From Rhodothermia bacterium (GTDB lineage Bacteria > Bacteroidota > Rhodothermia > Rhodothermales > JAAAOL01), in contig JAUIDY010000069.1 in the NCBI GenBank assembly GCA_030428385.1, positions 1-32,017 on the forward strand: a stretch of 32,017 nt of DNA, written 5' to 3'. The position numbers were made by a program, and so were the translations under genes. Shown piece after piece: positions 18,439 to 26,922 of the stretch. The notes under the pieces are model-generated. The model had not been told where the DNA came from. It did no database searches and was given only the letters and a program-made list of their open reading frames with translations. Position 1 is the first letter of the stretch, and every line of letters starts with the position of its first letter.

Positions 18439-19011
18439 TTAGGCCGGAGGAGAGCCCGAAATTGCTGTTGACAGCCACGCGCGAGCAAGCCGCCAATCTC
18501 GTTTGACGGTCATCGTGGAAACCTCTAATACCTCCGCCGTCTCTTCAATGGTGAGGCCTCCAAAGAAACGAAGTTCTACGATTTTGCTCTGGCGGGCACT
18601 TAATTGCTCCAACTGCAACAGGGCTTCCTCGAGTGCAAGCAAAACATCCGGATCCGTGGGGAGCATCAACTGCTCTTCATGCAGGGTAATGGCTTTGGCA
18701 CCGCCTCCTCGCTTTTGTGCCTTGCGTTGTTTGGCGTAGTTAATTAAAACCTGCCGCATTGCCCGGGCGGCAATGGCAAAGAAGTGTTTTCGGTTTTGCC
18801 ACGCTACGGCTCCGCCCCCTGCCAGCTTAAAATAGGCCTCGTGTACCAGCGCGGTGGTGTTGAGGGTGTGTCCCGGACGCTGCTTCCGAAGTTGGCCGTG
18901 TGCTACCGCCCGCAATTCGTGGTAAACCAGAGGGAGCAACTCATCAAAAGCGTCCTGCGCTCCGTCGCTCATGGCGGTAAGAAGTTCCGTGACGCGATGC
19001 GAGGTTGCCAT
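18439..19011 (-). CDS. ECF-type RNA polymerase sigma factor (Sig-70_X6 group)
   Basis: A 190-residue sigma factor. Region 2 contains LLPLVYHELRAVAHGQLRKQRPGHTLNTTALVHEAYFKL (named by its pattern), and the RAMRQVLINYAKQRKAQKRGGG stretch that follows is typical of the Sig-70_X6/TIGR02999 group. Region 4 is a helix-turn-helix: LSARQSKIVELRFFGGLTIEETAEVLEVSTMTVKRDWRLARAWL. It directs RNA polymerase to a specific promoter set that cannot be deduced here. No anti-sigma factor gene is adjacent. Its partner is the Ser/Thr kinase gene directly downstream, so control by phosphorylation or protein contact is likely but unproven. Confidence 0.92.
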   Translation of the reverse strand: MATSHRVTELLTAMSDGAQDAFDELLPLVYHELRAVAHGQLRKQRPGHTLNTTALVHEAYFKLAGGGAVAWQNRKHFFAIAARAMRQVLINYAKQRKAQKRGGGAKAITLHEEQLMLPTDPDVLLALEEALLQLEQLSARQSKIVELRFFGGLTIEETAEVLEVSTMTVKRDWRLARAWLSTAISGSPPA

Positions 19012-19148
19012 AAGCGTAAAGAAGGAGAGCGGGTCGGCAGCGAAATATAAGTTTTTTCCGGGTAAAGGGGGTGAAAAGCCGGATGTTCATTTTGTTGACG
19101 TTTCGCTCGAAAACCCACTAGCATCCGGGATGATAACGTGTTAACACG

Positions 19149-19436
19149 CTAGATGCGGCATAACTCGACGCCTTTGGCACATTCCGCTGGGGGCGGCAGC
19201 ACACAAACCGAATCTGTGCGTGATGGATCAAGCACGATGGGGATGTTGTGATACGTTTCAAACCGCCCCGCCCCTCGAAGAAACCGCTCTCCCATTGCTT
19301 TTCGCAGGATTTTGTACGACTCCAATCCCACGACGATGTATGTTGCTTCGGCACCGGCTTCCCGAAGTTGTCGAATCCCCTCATCAATAAAGGGGAGCAT
19401 GGACTCGCGGTCTGGGCTGTACTCCAGGATGGTCAT
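19149..19436 (-). CDS. Small conserved-looking hypothetical protein divergent from hemF
   Basis: A 95-residue soluble protein from the ATG at 19436 (MTILEYSPDRES). I do not recognise it. It looks like a compact alpha/beta domain: a helix FIDEGIRQLREAGA, a strand TYIVVGLESY, a helix KILRKAMGERFLRG, and strands ETYHNIPIVLDP and DSVCVLP. Two cysteines near the end (AECAKGVELC) are five residues apart. The pattern of a strand followed by a short loop and NIPIVLDP recalls small phage-like domains, but I would not assign a function. It shares a 71-base divergent spacer with hemF. A 12-bp palindrome directly follows its stop codon. Confidence 0.6.
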   Translation of the reverse strand: MTILEYSPDRESMLPFIDEGIRQLREAGAEATYIVVGLESYKILRKAMGERFLRGAGRFETYHNIPIVLDPSRTDSVCVLPPPAECAKGVELCRI

Positions 19437-19507
19437 AGAATTATTGTAGCTGTTCGTTGGGAATAGGTGCATCGTACAAAAGGAACAGACAGGCAGTCAA
19501 CAGCCTC

Positions 19508-20446
19508 ATGGATAACAAGATATCGGTGTCATGCGCGCGTCGGATGCAGGCGTTTGTTGAGACGCTACAGGACACCATTTGCGATGCTCTGGAAGAATTG
19601 GATGGGGGTGCCCGTTTTAAGACCGATGAGTGGGTGCGGCCAGAAGGTGGGGGCGGGCGGACCCGTGTTATCGAAGAAGGGCGGGTGTTCGAGAAGGGAG
19701 GCGTGAATACGTCTGCCGTATTTGGAGACCTTCCTGAACCCATCGCCCGAAACTTTGGGGTTCAGGAGACCACCTTCTTTGCAACCGGCCTTTCATTAGT
19801 ATTGCATCCCCGTTCTCCTTTTGTGCCGGCTGTCCATGCCAACTTCCGATATTTTGCCTTGGGTGAAGACCTCGAGGCTCCCGTAGATGCATGGTTCGGC
19901 GGTGGGGCTGACCTCACACCGTGTTATCCCGCGTTGGAAGACACCCAACATTTTCACCGGGTTTGGAAGACCGTGTGCGATCGGCATGCCGTAGCGGATT
20001 ATTACCGTTTTAAAGAAAAGTGCGATGCCTATTTTTTCTTACCGCATCGTCAAGAAACCAGGGGGGTGGGTGGCATTTTTTACGACTATATGCGAGAGGA
20101 TCAGGAGGCGGCCTTTGCCTTTTCTCAGGATGCGGGCCAATCGTTTTTGGAGGCCTATGTCCCGCTGGTTCAATCCAATATTTCGAAGCCCTATGGTACA
20201 CACGAGCGTGCGTATCAAGCATTGCGTCGCGGACGGTACGTGGAATTTAATCTGGTGTATGATCGGGGGACCCGTTTCGGACTGGAGACCAATGGCCGCA
20301 TTGAAAGTATTCTGATGAGTTTGCCGCCCTCCGTTCAGTGGAAGTACGACGTACGATATCCGGCGGGCTCGTCAGAGGCGAAAGCAAGGTGGTTTTTCCA
20401 ACCGCGTGACTGGATAACGCTGGATGCTTCCGAAGCCCCTTTATGA
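19508..20446 (+). CDS. hemF: Aerobic (oxygen-dependent) coproporphyrinogen III oxidase
   Basis: Decarboxylates coproporphyrinogen III to protoporphyrinogen IX using O2. The 312-residue protein has the full family signature: EEGRVFEKGGVNTSAVFG, HANFRYF, the highly conserved WFGGGADLTPCYP, KEKCDAYFFLPHRQETRGVGGIFYDY, RYVEFNLVYDRGTRFGLETNGRIESILMSLPP and the C-terminal WFQPRDWI. I chose ATG 19508 (MDNKISVSC); an extension to a GTG-type start at 19457 is not family-like. First of three heme genes on this strand. Its presence points to an aerobic or microaerobic life. Confidence 0.96.
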   Translation: MDNKISVSCARRMQAFVETLQDTICDALEELDGGARFKTDEWVRPEGGGGRTRVIEEGRVFEKGGVNTSAVFGDLPEPIARNFGVQETTFFATGLSLVLHPRSPFVPAVHANFRYFALGEDLEAPVDAWFGGGADLTPCYPALEDTQHFHRVWKTVCDRHAVADYYRFKEKCDAYFFLPHRQETRGVGGIFYDYMREDQEAAFAFSQDAGQSFLEAYVPLVQSNISKPYGTHERAYQALRRGRYVEFNLVYDRGTRFGLETNGRIESILMSLPPSVQWKYDVRYPAGSSEAKARWFFQPRDWITLDASEAPL

Positions 20447-20559
20447 AGGATTGGAGATTAGCCGAAAGTTCAAGGCTCCCGGTGGAACTGTACGTGTAGC
20501 CTCGGCTGTAACGTACCTGTTGCTCCTCGAAGTCCCGCTCATGCCTGTTGGGTCTATTT

Positions 20560-21849
20560 ATGACGCCGCGTCAGTTTCTTGCGCAGTATGCTTACGATAA
20601 CCGGCTGGTAACCGGAGCCTATTTCCCATCCGAGCCCCTCACCGTAGAGCCCGGCGATAAAGTGGGCGTTGTATTGCTCAACTTGGGCGGACCAAAGAAG
20701 CCCGCAGATGTGCGGCCATTTCTCTACAACCTGTTCATGGATCCGGCCATCATTGACATTCCCGTTAAGGGCGTCTTTCGGCATGGACTGTGTCGGCTGA
20801 TTTCGTCGATGCGCGCCAAGAAAGTAGGCAAAGACTACGAACTGATTGGGGGCGGTTCCCCGATCAACCGATTGACTCGGGAGCAAGCGAATAGTTTGGA
20901 GCGGCGGTTAAACAAGTACTACGCCGAATCTACCGGGGCCTCGTTTCATACGTATATCGCCATGCGGTATTGGAACCCAACGAGCGAAGAGGCCGCCGCG
21001 CAGATGAAGGCCGATGGGATAACCAAGGTGGTGCTGTTACCATTGTATCCGCAATACTCAAAAACCACAACGGGCTCCTCGCTGGTTTATTGGTGGCAAT
21101 TAACCCAGAACCAGGAAATCCCAGATTGGCCGACGACTTACGTCTTCGAGTATGCGGCCAACCCCAAATACATTCAGGCCATCAGTGAGCGCATCGATGA
21201 GGGGTTACAACGCTTTAGCCGTCATACCCGAGATGAGGTGCATTTACTCTTCAGTGCCCATGGTACGCCACTGAAGGAAATGAAAGAACGGCGCGATCCA
21301 TATTGCTGCCTGATCCAATCAACCGTCGATCAGGTCATGGAACACCGGGGCCACGACCGTCCCTTCCATGTCGCCTTCCAGAGTAAGGTTGGTCCCGCGG
21401 AATGGTTGACGCCCAGCACGCCGCACAAGTTAGAGGAAATGGCGGAGGCGGGGCATACCTCGGTGTTGGTGGTTCCCATCGCCTTTGTCACCGAACATAT
21501 CGAAACAACGTTTGAGCTAGACATCGAGGTACGGGAGGAGGCAGAGGATGTGGGCATTGAGCACTACGAAGTGATGCCCGCCCTCAACAGCCACCCGCTT
21601 TTTATCCAGGCATTAACGGAAGCCACCGTATGCCAACTCTCTTTCTCCCAGAAGGGGTCAAACGGCAAGGCTGCCAGACTGGATGCCTTGCAGGAGTATC
21701 CGTTACGTCCGTTGGATCAACTCCCGCGTTTTAAAGCATCGGAGCGGTGCACCCGCTGCCATCAATGTGAGCAAGTCACCGAAGCCCGGTGTTGGACCGT
21801 GGAGAAGACCGAGCCCACATCGTCGGTCCCATCTACTCTCGAGGTGTGA
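20560..21849 (+). CDS. hemH: Ferrochelatase with C-terminal cysteine cluster
   Basis: Inserts Fe2+ into the porphyrin ring. The 429-residue protein carries VGVVLLNLGGP, YELIGGGSPIN, LPLYPQYSKTTTGS, the catalytic His in LLFSAHGTP, and FVTEHIETTFELDIE with the conserved glutamate. It is longer than plain bacterial ferrochelatases (about 310-370 residues): after the core comes a tail with Cys397, Cys400, Cys403 and Cys411 (C-x2-C-x2-C-x7-C), a plausible [2Fe-2S] ligand set as reported for several bacterial and animal ferrochelatases. ATG 20560 chosen; a TTG at 20548 is also in frame. It lies 113 bases after hemF and 47 bases before hemL. Confidence 0.95.
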   Translation: MTPRQFLAQYAYDNRLVTGAYFPSEPLTVEPGDKVGVVLLNLGGPKKPADVRPFLYNLFMDPAIIDIPVKGVFRHGLCRLISSMRAKKVGKDYELIGGGSPINRLTREQANSLERRLNKYYAESTGASFHTYIAMRYWNPTSEEAAAQMKADGITKVVLLPLYPQYSKTTTGSSLVYWWQLTQNQEIPDWPTTYVFEYAANPKYIQAISERIDEGLQRFSRHTRDEVHLLFSAHGTPLKEMKERRDPYCCLIQSTVDQVMEHRGHDRPFHVAFQSKVGPAEWLTPSTPHKLEEMAEAGHTSVLVVPIAFVTEHIETTFELDIEVREEAEDVGIEHYEVMPALNSHPLFIQALTEATVCQLSFSQKGSNGKAARLDALQEYPLRPLDQLPRFKASERCTRCHQCEQVTEARCWTVEKTEPTSSVPSTLEV

Positions 21850-21896
21850 CAAAACCCGCTGGGTGGTAATTCTAGCAGATTTTCATCTTCCACCGT

Positions 21897-23207
21897 ATGC
21901 CAGCAAACCGTCACGAGTGCCCCGAGAGTCGTCAACTCTTTCAACGCTCACAGCGTTTTATTCCAGGGGGGGTCAACTCACCCGTCCGTGCCTTCAAAGG
22001 AGTAGGAGGGACGCCACGCTTCATCCGGTCTGCCCAGGGTGCATTTCTTGAAGATGAAGACGGGCATCGGTACATCGACTACGTGGGGTCCTGGGGCCCG
22101 ATGCTTTTGGGGCACGCCGACCCTGATGTGATAGCAGCCATTCAAAACGCTGCAATCTCTTCTAGTTCTTTTGGTGCCCCTACCCGCATTGAAATGCAGG
22201 TGGCCGAACTGCTCTGTGAGTTGGTGCCATCTCTCGAAAAGGTGCGCATGGTTAATTCGGGGACCGAGGCCACAATGAGCGCCGTACGCCTGGCACGAGG
22301 GTATACTGGGCGCGATAAAATCATCAAGTTTGCAGGGAATTACCACGGCCATGCGGACTTTTTCCTCATCGCGGCAGGGAGCGGCGCGATGACGCTTGGG
22401 AAACCAAATTCACCGGGTGTGACCATCGGGACTGCCGGTGATACCTTGGTGGCGAGGTATAATGATTTGGCACAGGTGAAAGAAATAATAGAGGCACACC
22501 CTGACTCCGTCGCCTGTGTAATCGTTGAACCTGTGGCCGGAAATATGGGGTGTATTCCACCTGCACCTGGTTTTCTGGAAGGATTGCGGCAACTGTGTGA
22601 TCAGCACGGTAGTGTGTTGATCTTTGATGAGGTAATGACGGGTTTTCGGGTAGCGCGGGGAGGAGCACAAGAACGCTATGGAGTAATGCCCGACCTCACG
22701 ACCCTAGGGAAAATTATCGGCGGAGGGCTTCCTGTAGGCGCGTATGGCGGGCGCGAAGCGATCATGGACTTTGTCTCTCCCGTAGGGCCTGTTTATCAAG
22801 CGGGGACCTTGTCTGGGAATCCATTGGCGATGCATGCCGGATATGCCACGCTCCGCAAAATAGCTGACTCCCCTGTTTTGTATGAGGACTTGGAGGAGAC
22901 GGGGCAAGCACTTGAGGAGGGGACCCAGCGGAATCTGGATGCCCTTGGTCTCCCGTATGTGCATACGAGGGTCGGATCGATGGGGTGTCTGTTCTTCTCT
23001 GAAGACCCCGTCTTGAATTATGAAGCCGCCCGACGCTGCGATACGGACCGGTTCCGACGTTATTTTCACGGGATGCTGGAACAGGGCGTATACCTGGCGC
23101 CCTCGCAATTCGAGGCCTTTTTCTTCTCCACCCAACATGGGCCGGCAGAAGTTGAACACACGCTGAAGGCTCAACGGGTGGCGCTGGAACGGGCCCATCA
23201 ATCATAA
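21897..23207 (+). CDS. hemL: Glutamate-1-semialdehyde 2,1-aminomutase
   Basis: PLP enzyme that makes 5-aminolevulinate in the C5 tetrapyrrole route, so this organism makes heme from glutamyl-tRNA. The 436-residue class III aminotransferase has [70 protein letters not shown], the PLP lysine motif [18 protein letters not shown] (Lys272) and [11 protein letters not shown]. Length is normal. ATG at 21897. Its stop codon abuts the terminator of the opposite-strand tRNA cluster. hemA, hemB and the other pathway genes are not in the window. Confidence 0.96.
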   Translation: MPANRHECPESRQLFQRSQRFIPGGVNSPVRAFKGVGGTPRFIRSAQGAFLEDEDGHRYIDYVGSWGPMLLGHADPDVIAAIQNAAISSSSFGAPTRIEMQVAELLCELVPSLEKVRMVNSGTEATMSAVRLARGYTGRDKIIKFAGNYHGHADFFLIAAGSGAMTLGKPNSPGVTIGTAGDTLVARYNDLAQVKEIIEAHPDSVACVIVEPVAGNMGCIPPAPGFLEGLRQLCDQHGSVLIFDEVMTGFRVARGGAQERYGVMPDLTTLGKIIGGGLPVGAYGGREAIMDFVSPVGPVYQAGTLSGNPLAMHAGYATLRKIADSPVLYEDLEETGQALEEGTQRNLDALGLPYVHTRVGSMGCLFFSEDPVLNYEAARRCDTDRFRRYFHGMLEQGVYLAPSQFEAFFFSTQHGPAEVEHTLKAQRVALERAHQS

Positions 23208-23240
23208 AAAAAGCCCCTCGTTGTTCATGACGAGGGGCTT
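23206..23240 (-). terminator. Intrinsic terminator of the tRNA cluster
   Basis: AAGCCCCTCG (23211-23220) and CGAGGGGCTT (23231-23240) form a perfect 10-bp stem with a 10-base loop. On the minus strand it is followed by a run of T (23212-23206), which makes it a strong terminator for tRNA transcription. On the plus strand the hairpin directly follows the hemL stop but has no T-tract beyond the stem, so it serves hemL less well. Confidence 0.88.
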
Positions 23241-23241
23241 G

Positions 23242-23316
23242 CGGTCCGGACGGGACTCGAACCCGCGACCTCCGGCGTGACAGGCCGGCGTTCTAACCAA
23301 ACTGAACTACCGGACC
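23242..23316 (-). tRNA. tRNA-Asp(GTC), copy 1
   Basis: 75 bases on the minus strand. The acceptor stem GGTCCGG pairs with CCGGACC without mismatch; D-arm TAGTTCAGTTTGGTTAGAA; anticodon arm CCGGC-CTGTCAC-GCCGG gives anticodon GTC (Asp); T-arm GCGGG-TTCGAGT-CCCGT; discriminator G as usual for tRNA-Asp. CCA is not encoded. Identical to the copy at 23393-23467. It is the last gene of the cluster, two bases from the terminator stem. Confidence 0.97.
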
Positions 23317-23392
23317 GCATAGGGTCTTCGAATGTAGGTGACAGCGTGACGGGCTGCAACCGTGCCTTATAAAAAAGGCGGAGAAACTGTTG

Positions 23393-23467
23393 CGGTCCGG
23401 ACGGGACTCGAACCCGCGACCTCCGGCGTGACAGGCCGGCGTTCTAACCAAACTGAACTACCGGACC
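23393..23467 (-). tRNA. tRNA-Asp(GTC), copy 2
   Basis: Same 75-base sequence as the first copy, including anticodon GTC and discriminator G; CCA not encoded. The two lie in tandem, 76 bases apart, with identity extending one to three bases beyond the tRNA on each side. This points to a tandem duplication maintained by selection or gene conversion. The spacer holds a short hairpin (GCCTT/AAGGC on the minus strand). Confidence 0.97.
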
Positions 23468-23486
23468 GCATTAAAAACAGTGTCGG

Positions 23487-23559
<73 letters not shown>

Positions 23560-23806
23560 AACAGGGCTTTTTGGTACCGTTTGGGCCGTTTTTCGTATGT
23601 CCCCGGTCTTTCGATCTGGGCTACCATACAAATAACATACAAAAGTACAAAAAAGAACCAGTCTGACTCGTTTGAGGCGGGTGCCAACGAATCACGAAGA
23701 CCCGTTGTTCCTTCTCGGTAGCTTCCGCACAAATCCACGAGCAGGGGCGAAATGATACCGACCATTTTGGTTTTTGACAATGCCTTGGGGCTGCTTTTGT
23801 GTTTCT
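23560..23806. other. Spacer between tRNA-Phe and integrase; likely left edge of the mobile element
   Basis: No convincing gene. It must hold the promoter of the tRNA cluster; on the minus strand TACTTTTG (about 23650-23643) fits the TAnnTTTG -7 element of Bacteroidota, but no matching -33 element was found, so this is weak. An element end (attL) would be expected here because the integrase gene stops at its right edge. I found no repeat of this stretch elsewhere in the window. Confidence 0.35.
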
Positions 23807-25054
23807 TCATACAATCCGGCTATTTGGACGAGCATAGGGAGGACCGAAGAAACCCAGTGCTTGGACTTCTTCCGCGAATGCCGTGTAGCGCTGCTCTACG
23901 TTCCTCCCAAGCATCGTTACCTTGAGGTGTCGGTACTGATCGGTCACACGGGTTGACCCATGACCGAGGACATCAGCTACAAACCCAATATCCCATCCCA
24001 GCATGACGAGCCACGAGGCGAACGTGTGGCGTGTCGCGGCATGAAAGTTAACGTCACTGATCCCCAGTCTCACGAGGCGCGACTTGATTCCATTGGAGAG
24101 TCGGTTGGTGTTGATCGGGCCGCCCTTTGCTCCGGTGAATAGGTAGTCGTCTTTGCTTTTCCCCGTGCTGTTGCGATCTACAACCCCTTCTGACATTTCG
24201 CAGAGCGGGACAATCCGTTCTCTCCGGCTCTTGGTTCTTCCCTCAGCCGTGTTCCTGACATACAGCACCCCACGGGCTGCTTGAACGTGGCCGACACGGA
24301 GCCGCCGTAATTCGTTGATCCGTAGTCCTGTACTTACTCCAAGCAGGAACGGATCTTTGAGCCACAGAATCACCTCATCGTGTACACCCCCACAGGCATA
24401 GTTTGTGGACTGGTAGGCATCAAAGTCCTCCTGTATTTGCTGAATGAGGCGTACAACGTCTTGGGGTTCCAAATGGTGTTTTAGGTCAACCTGTCCCTTC
24501 GGTGGGGTAACCCGTTTAAGTGGGTTTTGGGTCTCGTCCAGCAGGTTCTCCTTTACCCACCAATTAAAAGCAGCACGGAGCCTCGTAAACAAGCTACGTT
24601 GGTAAGCAGCCGATAGGTGGTCGCGGTAGATGAAGTTCTTTAGGTCGTCCGGTGTAACCTCAGAGAGTAGTTGCCGGTCGGTGTAGGAAGCTCCCAACTC
24701 TTTTAGGGTCTGTAGGTCGGTTCTCCGTGTCTCTGGTGAGATACCGGGGCGTTCGACATACCGGGTTATGGCATCCGAGAACAAGAAGTCCTGTGACGAT
24801 GATTCGTCCAGACTCTCCCACGGATCAAAGAGGCCCTGTAGATAAGGGACGGAGTATTCAGTCTGGAAGCGATTAATGATGTACGCTGGGGCTTCTTGTA
24901 GGGGATTGGAGAGCCTCTTCGTGGACTTGTATCCGATGTACACGTTCTTCTGCTTGGGCCGTTTTGCGGGGTTGTAGAAGCGTGCGTAGAGGTTGCCTGC
25001 GGGGTCTTGGTAGAGCTTCGGAGGGGATACTTTCTTTGGTTTGTGATTCATCAT
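23807..25054 (-). CDS. Tyrosine recombinase / phage-type integrase
   Basis: A 415-residue site-specific recombinase. The N-terminal arm (1-85) is basic and DNA-binding-like, the SAM-like core-binding domain spans about 90-180 (FLFSDAITRYVERPGISPETRRTDLQTL in pattern), and the catalytic domain follows. Active-site residues: Arg245 in GVSTGLRINELRRL, a Lys near 275 in EGRTKSRRER, Arg342 in HAATRHTFASW, His365 in LGHGSTRVTDQY and nucleophile Tyr374. The usual histidine three residues before the second arginine is alanine here, with a His one position further away (338), a variation. The gene points at tRNA-Phe. It should excise and integrate the element to its right. Confidence 0.92.
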   Translation of the reverse strand: MMNHKPKKVSPPKLYQDPAGNLYARFYNPAKRPKQKNVYIGYKSTKRLSNPLQEAPAYIINRFQTEYSVPYLQGLFDPWESLDESSSQDFLFSDAITRYVERPGISPETRRTDLQTLKELGASYTDRQLLSEVTPDDLKNFIYRDHLSAAYQRSLFTRLRAAFNWWVKENLLDETQNPLKRVTPPKGQVDLKHHLEPQDVVRLIQQIQEDFDAYQSTNYACGGVHDEVILWLKDPFLLGVSTGLRINELRRLRVGHVQAARGVLYVRNTAEGRTKSRRERIVPLCEMSEGVVDRNSTGKSKDDYLFTGAKGGPINTNRLSNGIKSRLVRLGISDVNFHAATRHTFASWLVMLGWDIGFVADVLGHGSTRVTDQYRHLKVTMLGRNVEQRYTAFAEEVQALGFFGPPYARPNSRIV

Positions 25055-25621
25055 TCAATCCAAATAGACTTACAGAGAGAGCGAAGCATCACCGCGAGCA
25101 GCGAGCTTCAAGGATGATTCTGTAAGTTCAGGATTAATAATGGTATAGGATTAAAGGCCGGAATGAAGAACGTCAGTAGGGTTCTTGTCGGTTTGAGAGT
25201 TCGATTGCACTCGTTTCAGGCGGTATGAGAGGTAGTAAAGGGGGCAAAATATGCGTTATTCGACAAACTGGGGGGGCTTTTGAGACGGCAGTTAAGGTTG
25301 TTAGTGAGAGTGGAGGGGGTTTTGAATCATCAGAGGCCCCCCTCGGCTGTTGGGGCGTGGATGGCTCACGGAGTAACTTGTTCTTCCCTATAGGCTCCCT
25401 AAAACGTCTAGGTGTGGAAGGGGGCTGAGTACATTTATCTATTCAGGAAACTTCAATACTCGACTGCGAACCGTGGTTTGGCTTTTTTTACCACTCACCG
25501 TGTAAGGTCTGAGGCATACGCTTTACACTCGGTATTTTGATGCTTAAGCTGTAGTTTAAGTGTCCGAGACTTGACCTGTTGTGAAGTAGGGGAATCGAAC
25601 TGGACGAACCAATCAATTACG
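25055..25621. other. 567-base divergent intergenic region of the element
   Basis: Lies between the integrase gene (leftward) and the restriction cassette (rightward) and should contain promoters for both. I see an inverted repeat right in front of the integrase (listed separately), G-runs near 25268-25320 with a 7-bp inverted repeat GAGGGGG/CCCCCTC, and a T-rich stretch near 25483-25489 flanked by GTGGT/ACCAC. A 67-codon ORF at 25225-25428 has biased glycine/serine content and no recognisable feature; I do not regard it as a gene. No clear sigma-A-type promoter could be fixed. Confidence 0.4.
25068..25127. repeat. Inverted repeat in the integrase 5' leader
   Basis: ACTTACAGA (25068-25076) and TCTGTAAGT (25119-25127) are perfect 9-base inverted repeats. 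Nested within them are GAAGC (25083-25087) and GCTTC (25105-25109). The unit begins 14 bases upstream of the integrase ATG, so it would fold in the mRNA leader or serve as a binding site for a dimeric regulator or the recombinase arm domain. Which of these applies is open. Confidence 0.55.
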
Positions 25622-25909
25622 ATGGCAACGTATCTACCAAGCAACGACTTAGAATACCATGAATGGCTCCGGCTTAACCCGGATGGGTTTGTAATCAACA
25701 TTCGTAGTTCACACAAGCCCGACTTGGCTGTTCTACATCGCTCCGATTGTTGGATGATGACCAAAGACCGTGATCCTGGTGCCTACACCGAACACAACTA
25801 CCGCAAGGTGTGTGCAGACACGAAGGATGAGTTAAGGAATTGGGTCAAAACATATCTTCGTCACGACGGCACTTTTTCAAAAGAGTGCTCTGTCTGTCGT
25901 CGCTCCTAA
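25622..25909 (+). CDS. Small restriction-associated protein of unknown function
   Basis: A 95-residue protein from the ATG at 25622 (MATYLPSND). The pattern YHEWLRLNPDGFVINIRSS, then LAVLHRSDCWMMT, resembles a domain often found in front of, or beside, HNH and other restriction endonucleases (a segment like NPxGYVIN followed by LHRAxC). This is recalled from the pattern and not verified. It ends with CSVCRRS; with the Cys in SDCW this could bind a metal. An earlier TTG at 25571 is in frame but adds atypical residues. Nine bases separate it from the next gene, so it is probably the first gene of the cassette. Confidence 0.68.
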   Translation: MATYLPSNDLEYHEWLRLNPDGFVINIRSSHKPDLAVLHRSDCWMMTKDRDPGAYTEHNYRKVCADTKDELRNWVKTYLRHDGTFSKECSVCRRS

Positions 25910-25918
25910 TACCTGAGA

Positions 25919-26899
25919 ATGATGGATCATATCCTCTTTGGCGAGAAGCTATTCACCCTCTACGAATACCAGAAAGAGGATGAGTTTGAGCGGCAGGTGG
26001 TGGCTCATGCACGGGCCATCTTCGGGCCTGACTCGCTCTACATCGACGTGAAGAAGCGTATCGGGGATAACATCGTAACCATACCGGACGGGTATCTCCT
26101 CGACTTCTCTTTTCCGCATGATCCGCGCCTATACATCATCGAAAACGAGCTAGTAAAGCACGACCCGTACCGACACATAGGGCAGCAGCTTCTCCGGTTT
26201 GCCATCTCCTACAAGGCCAGTGGACGACGGATAAAAGGGTTCCTGTTGGATGAGGTGATGAAGGACGCAGACACCCAGCGTTTTGTGGAGGAACGAGCGA
26301 AGTGGGCAGGGACACGTAACATTGATGCGTTCTTTGAGGAAGTCATCTTTGAGAAGCCCGTGGCGGCGATTGTGGTTATTGATGCCTCTACACCGGAGCT
26401 TGAAAACGTGCTGGCTCAACTGACGATGAATACCGACATCGTGGAGTTCAGAGCCTACCAGCACAAGGACGAACGGCTCCACCAGTTCACACCCTTCCAA
26501 CAGGAGGTGCGGGCAGAGTTCGACAACGGAAGTACCAAACCGGACATTAACGAACTCGATACCATTGTCGTACCTGCTAATGCAGAAGGCTTCAATGAGG
26601 TGTTTTTGGGTGAGGACTGTTGGTATGCCATTCGGATGTCCAGTTCGATGCTCGACAAGGTGCACTTCATTGCAGCCTATCAGACCGCGCCGATCTCTGC
26701 CATTACCCACTATGCGGAGGTTGCGAACATTGAGAAGTACAAAGACACCAACAAGTACATCGTGTATTTCAAGGAAACGGCCAAAGAGGTTGGGCCAATC
26801 AAGCTACCCAAGAACACGTCTGGCCTTGCTCCTCAAGCCCCACGGTATACTAGTGTCCGGCGGCTTTTAGCAGCCAAGACTATGAAAGACGTTTTCTAG
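25919..26899 (+). CDS. PD-(D/E)XK nuclease-like protein of the restriction cassette
   Basis: A 326-residue soluble protein. The N-terminal part resembles a restriction-nuclease fold: Glu22 in EDEFERQV, then IPDGYLLDF (Asp57), then the strand LYIIENEL (Glu75, Asn76, Glu77), followed by the helix [19 protein letters not shown]. The usual Lys of the ExK motif is replaced by Glu, so activity is uncertain; it could be a divergent nuclease (NucS/DUF91-like) or an inactivated, DNA-binding relative. The C-terminal half (from about 215, [32 protein letters not shown], in pattern) looks like a separate alpha/beta domain I do not recognise. It lies nine bases after the 95-residue gene and 23 bases before the MmeI-like gene. 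Confidence 0.72.
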   Translation: MMDHILFGEKLFTLYEYQKEDEFERQVVAHARAIFGPDSLYIDVKKRIGDNIVTIPDGYLLDFSFPHDPRLYIIENELVKHDPYRHIGQQLLRFAISYKASGRRIKGFLLDEVMKDADTQRFVEERAKWAGTRNIDAFFEEVIFEKPVAAIVVIDASTPELENVLAQLTMNTDIVEFRAYQHKDERLHQFTPFQQEVRAEFDNGSTKPDINELDTIVVPANAEGFNEVFLGEDCWYAIRMSSSMLDKVHFIAAYQTAPISAITHYAEVANIEKYKDTNKYIVYFKETAKEVGPIKLPKNTSGLAPQAPRYTSVRRLLAAKTMKDVF

Positions 26900-26922
26900 C
26901 GTTGGCCAATTACCCTCTCTCT

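Noticed and set aside
25260-25360. G-rich stretch with GAGGGGG/CCCCCTC as a terminator or quadruplex.
   Set aside because: No T-tract follows on either strand and the G-runs are irregularly spaced; not enough to call a structure.
25225-25428. A 67-codon ORF in the divergent spacer of the element.
   Set aside because: Low-complexity glycine/serine content, no recognisable domain, and no support from neighbours.
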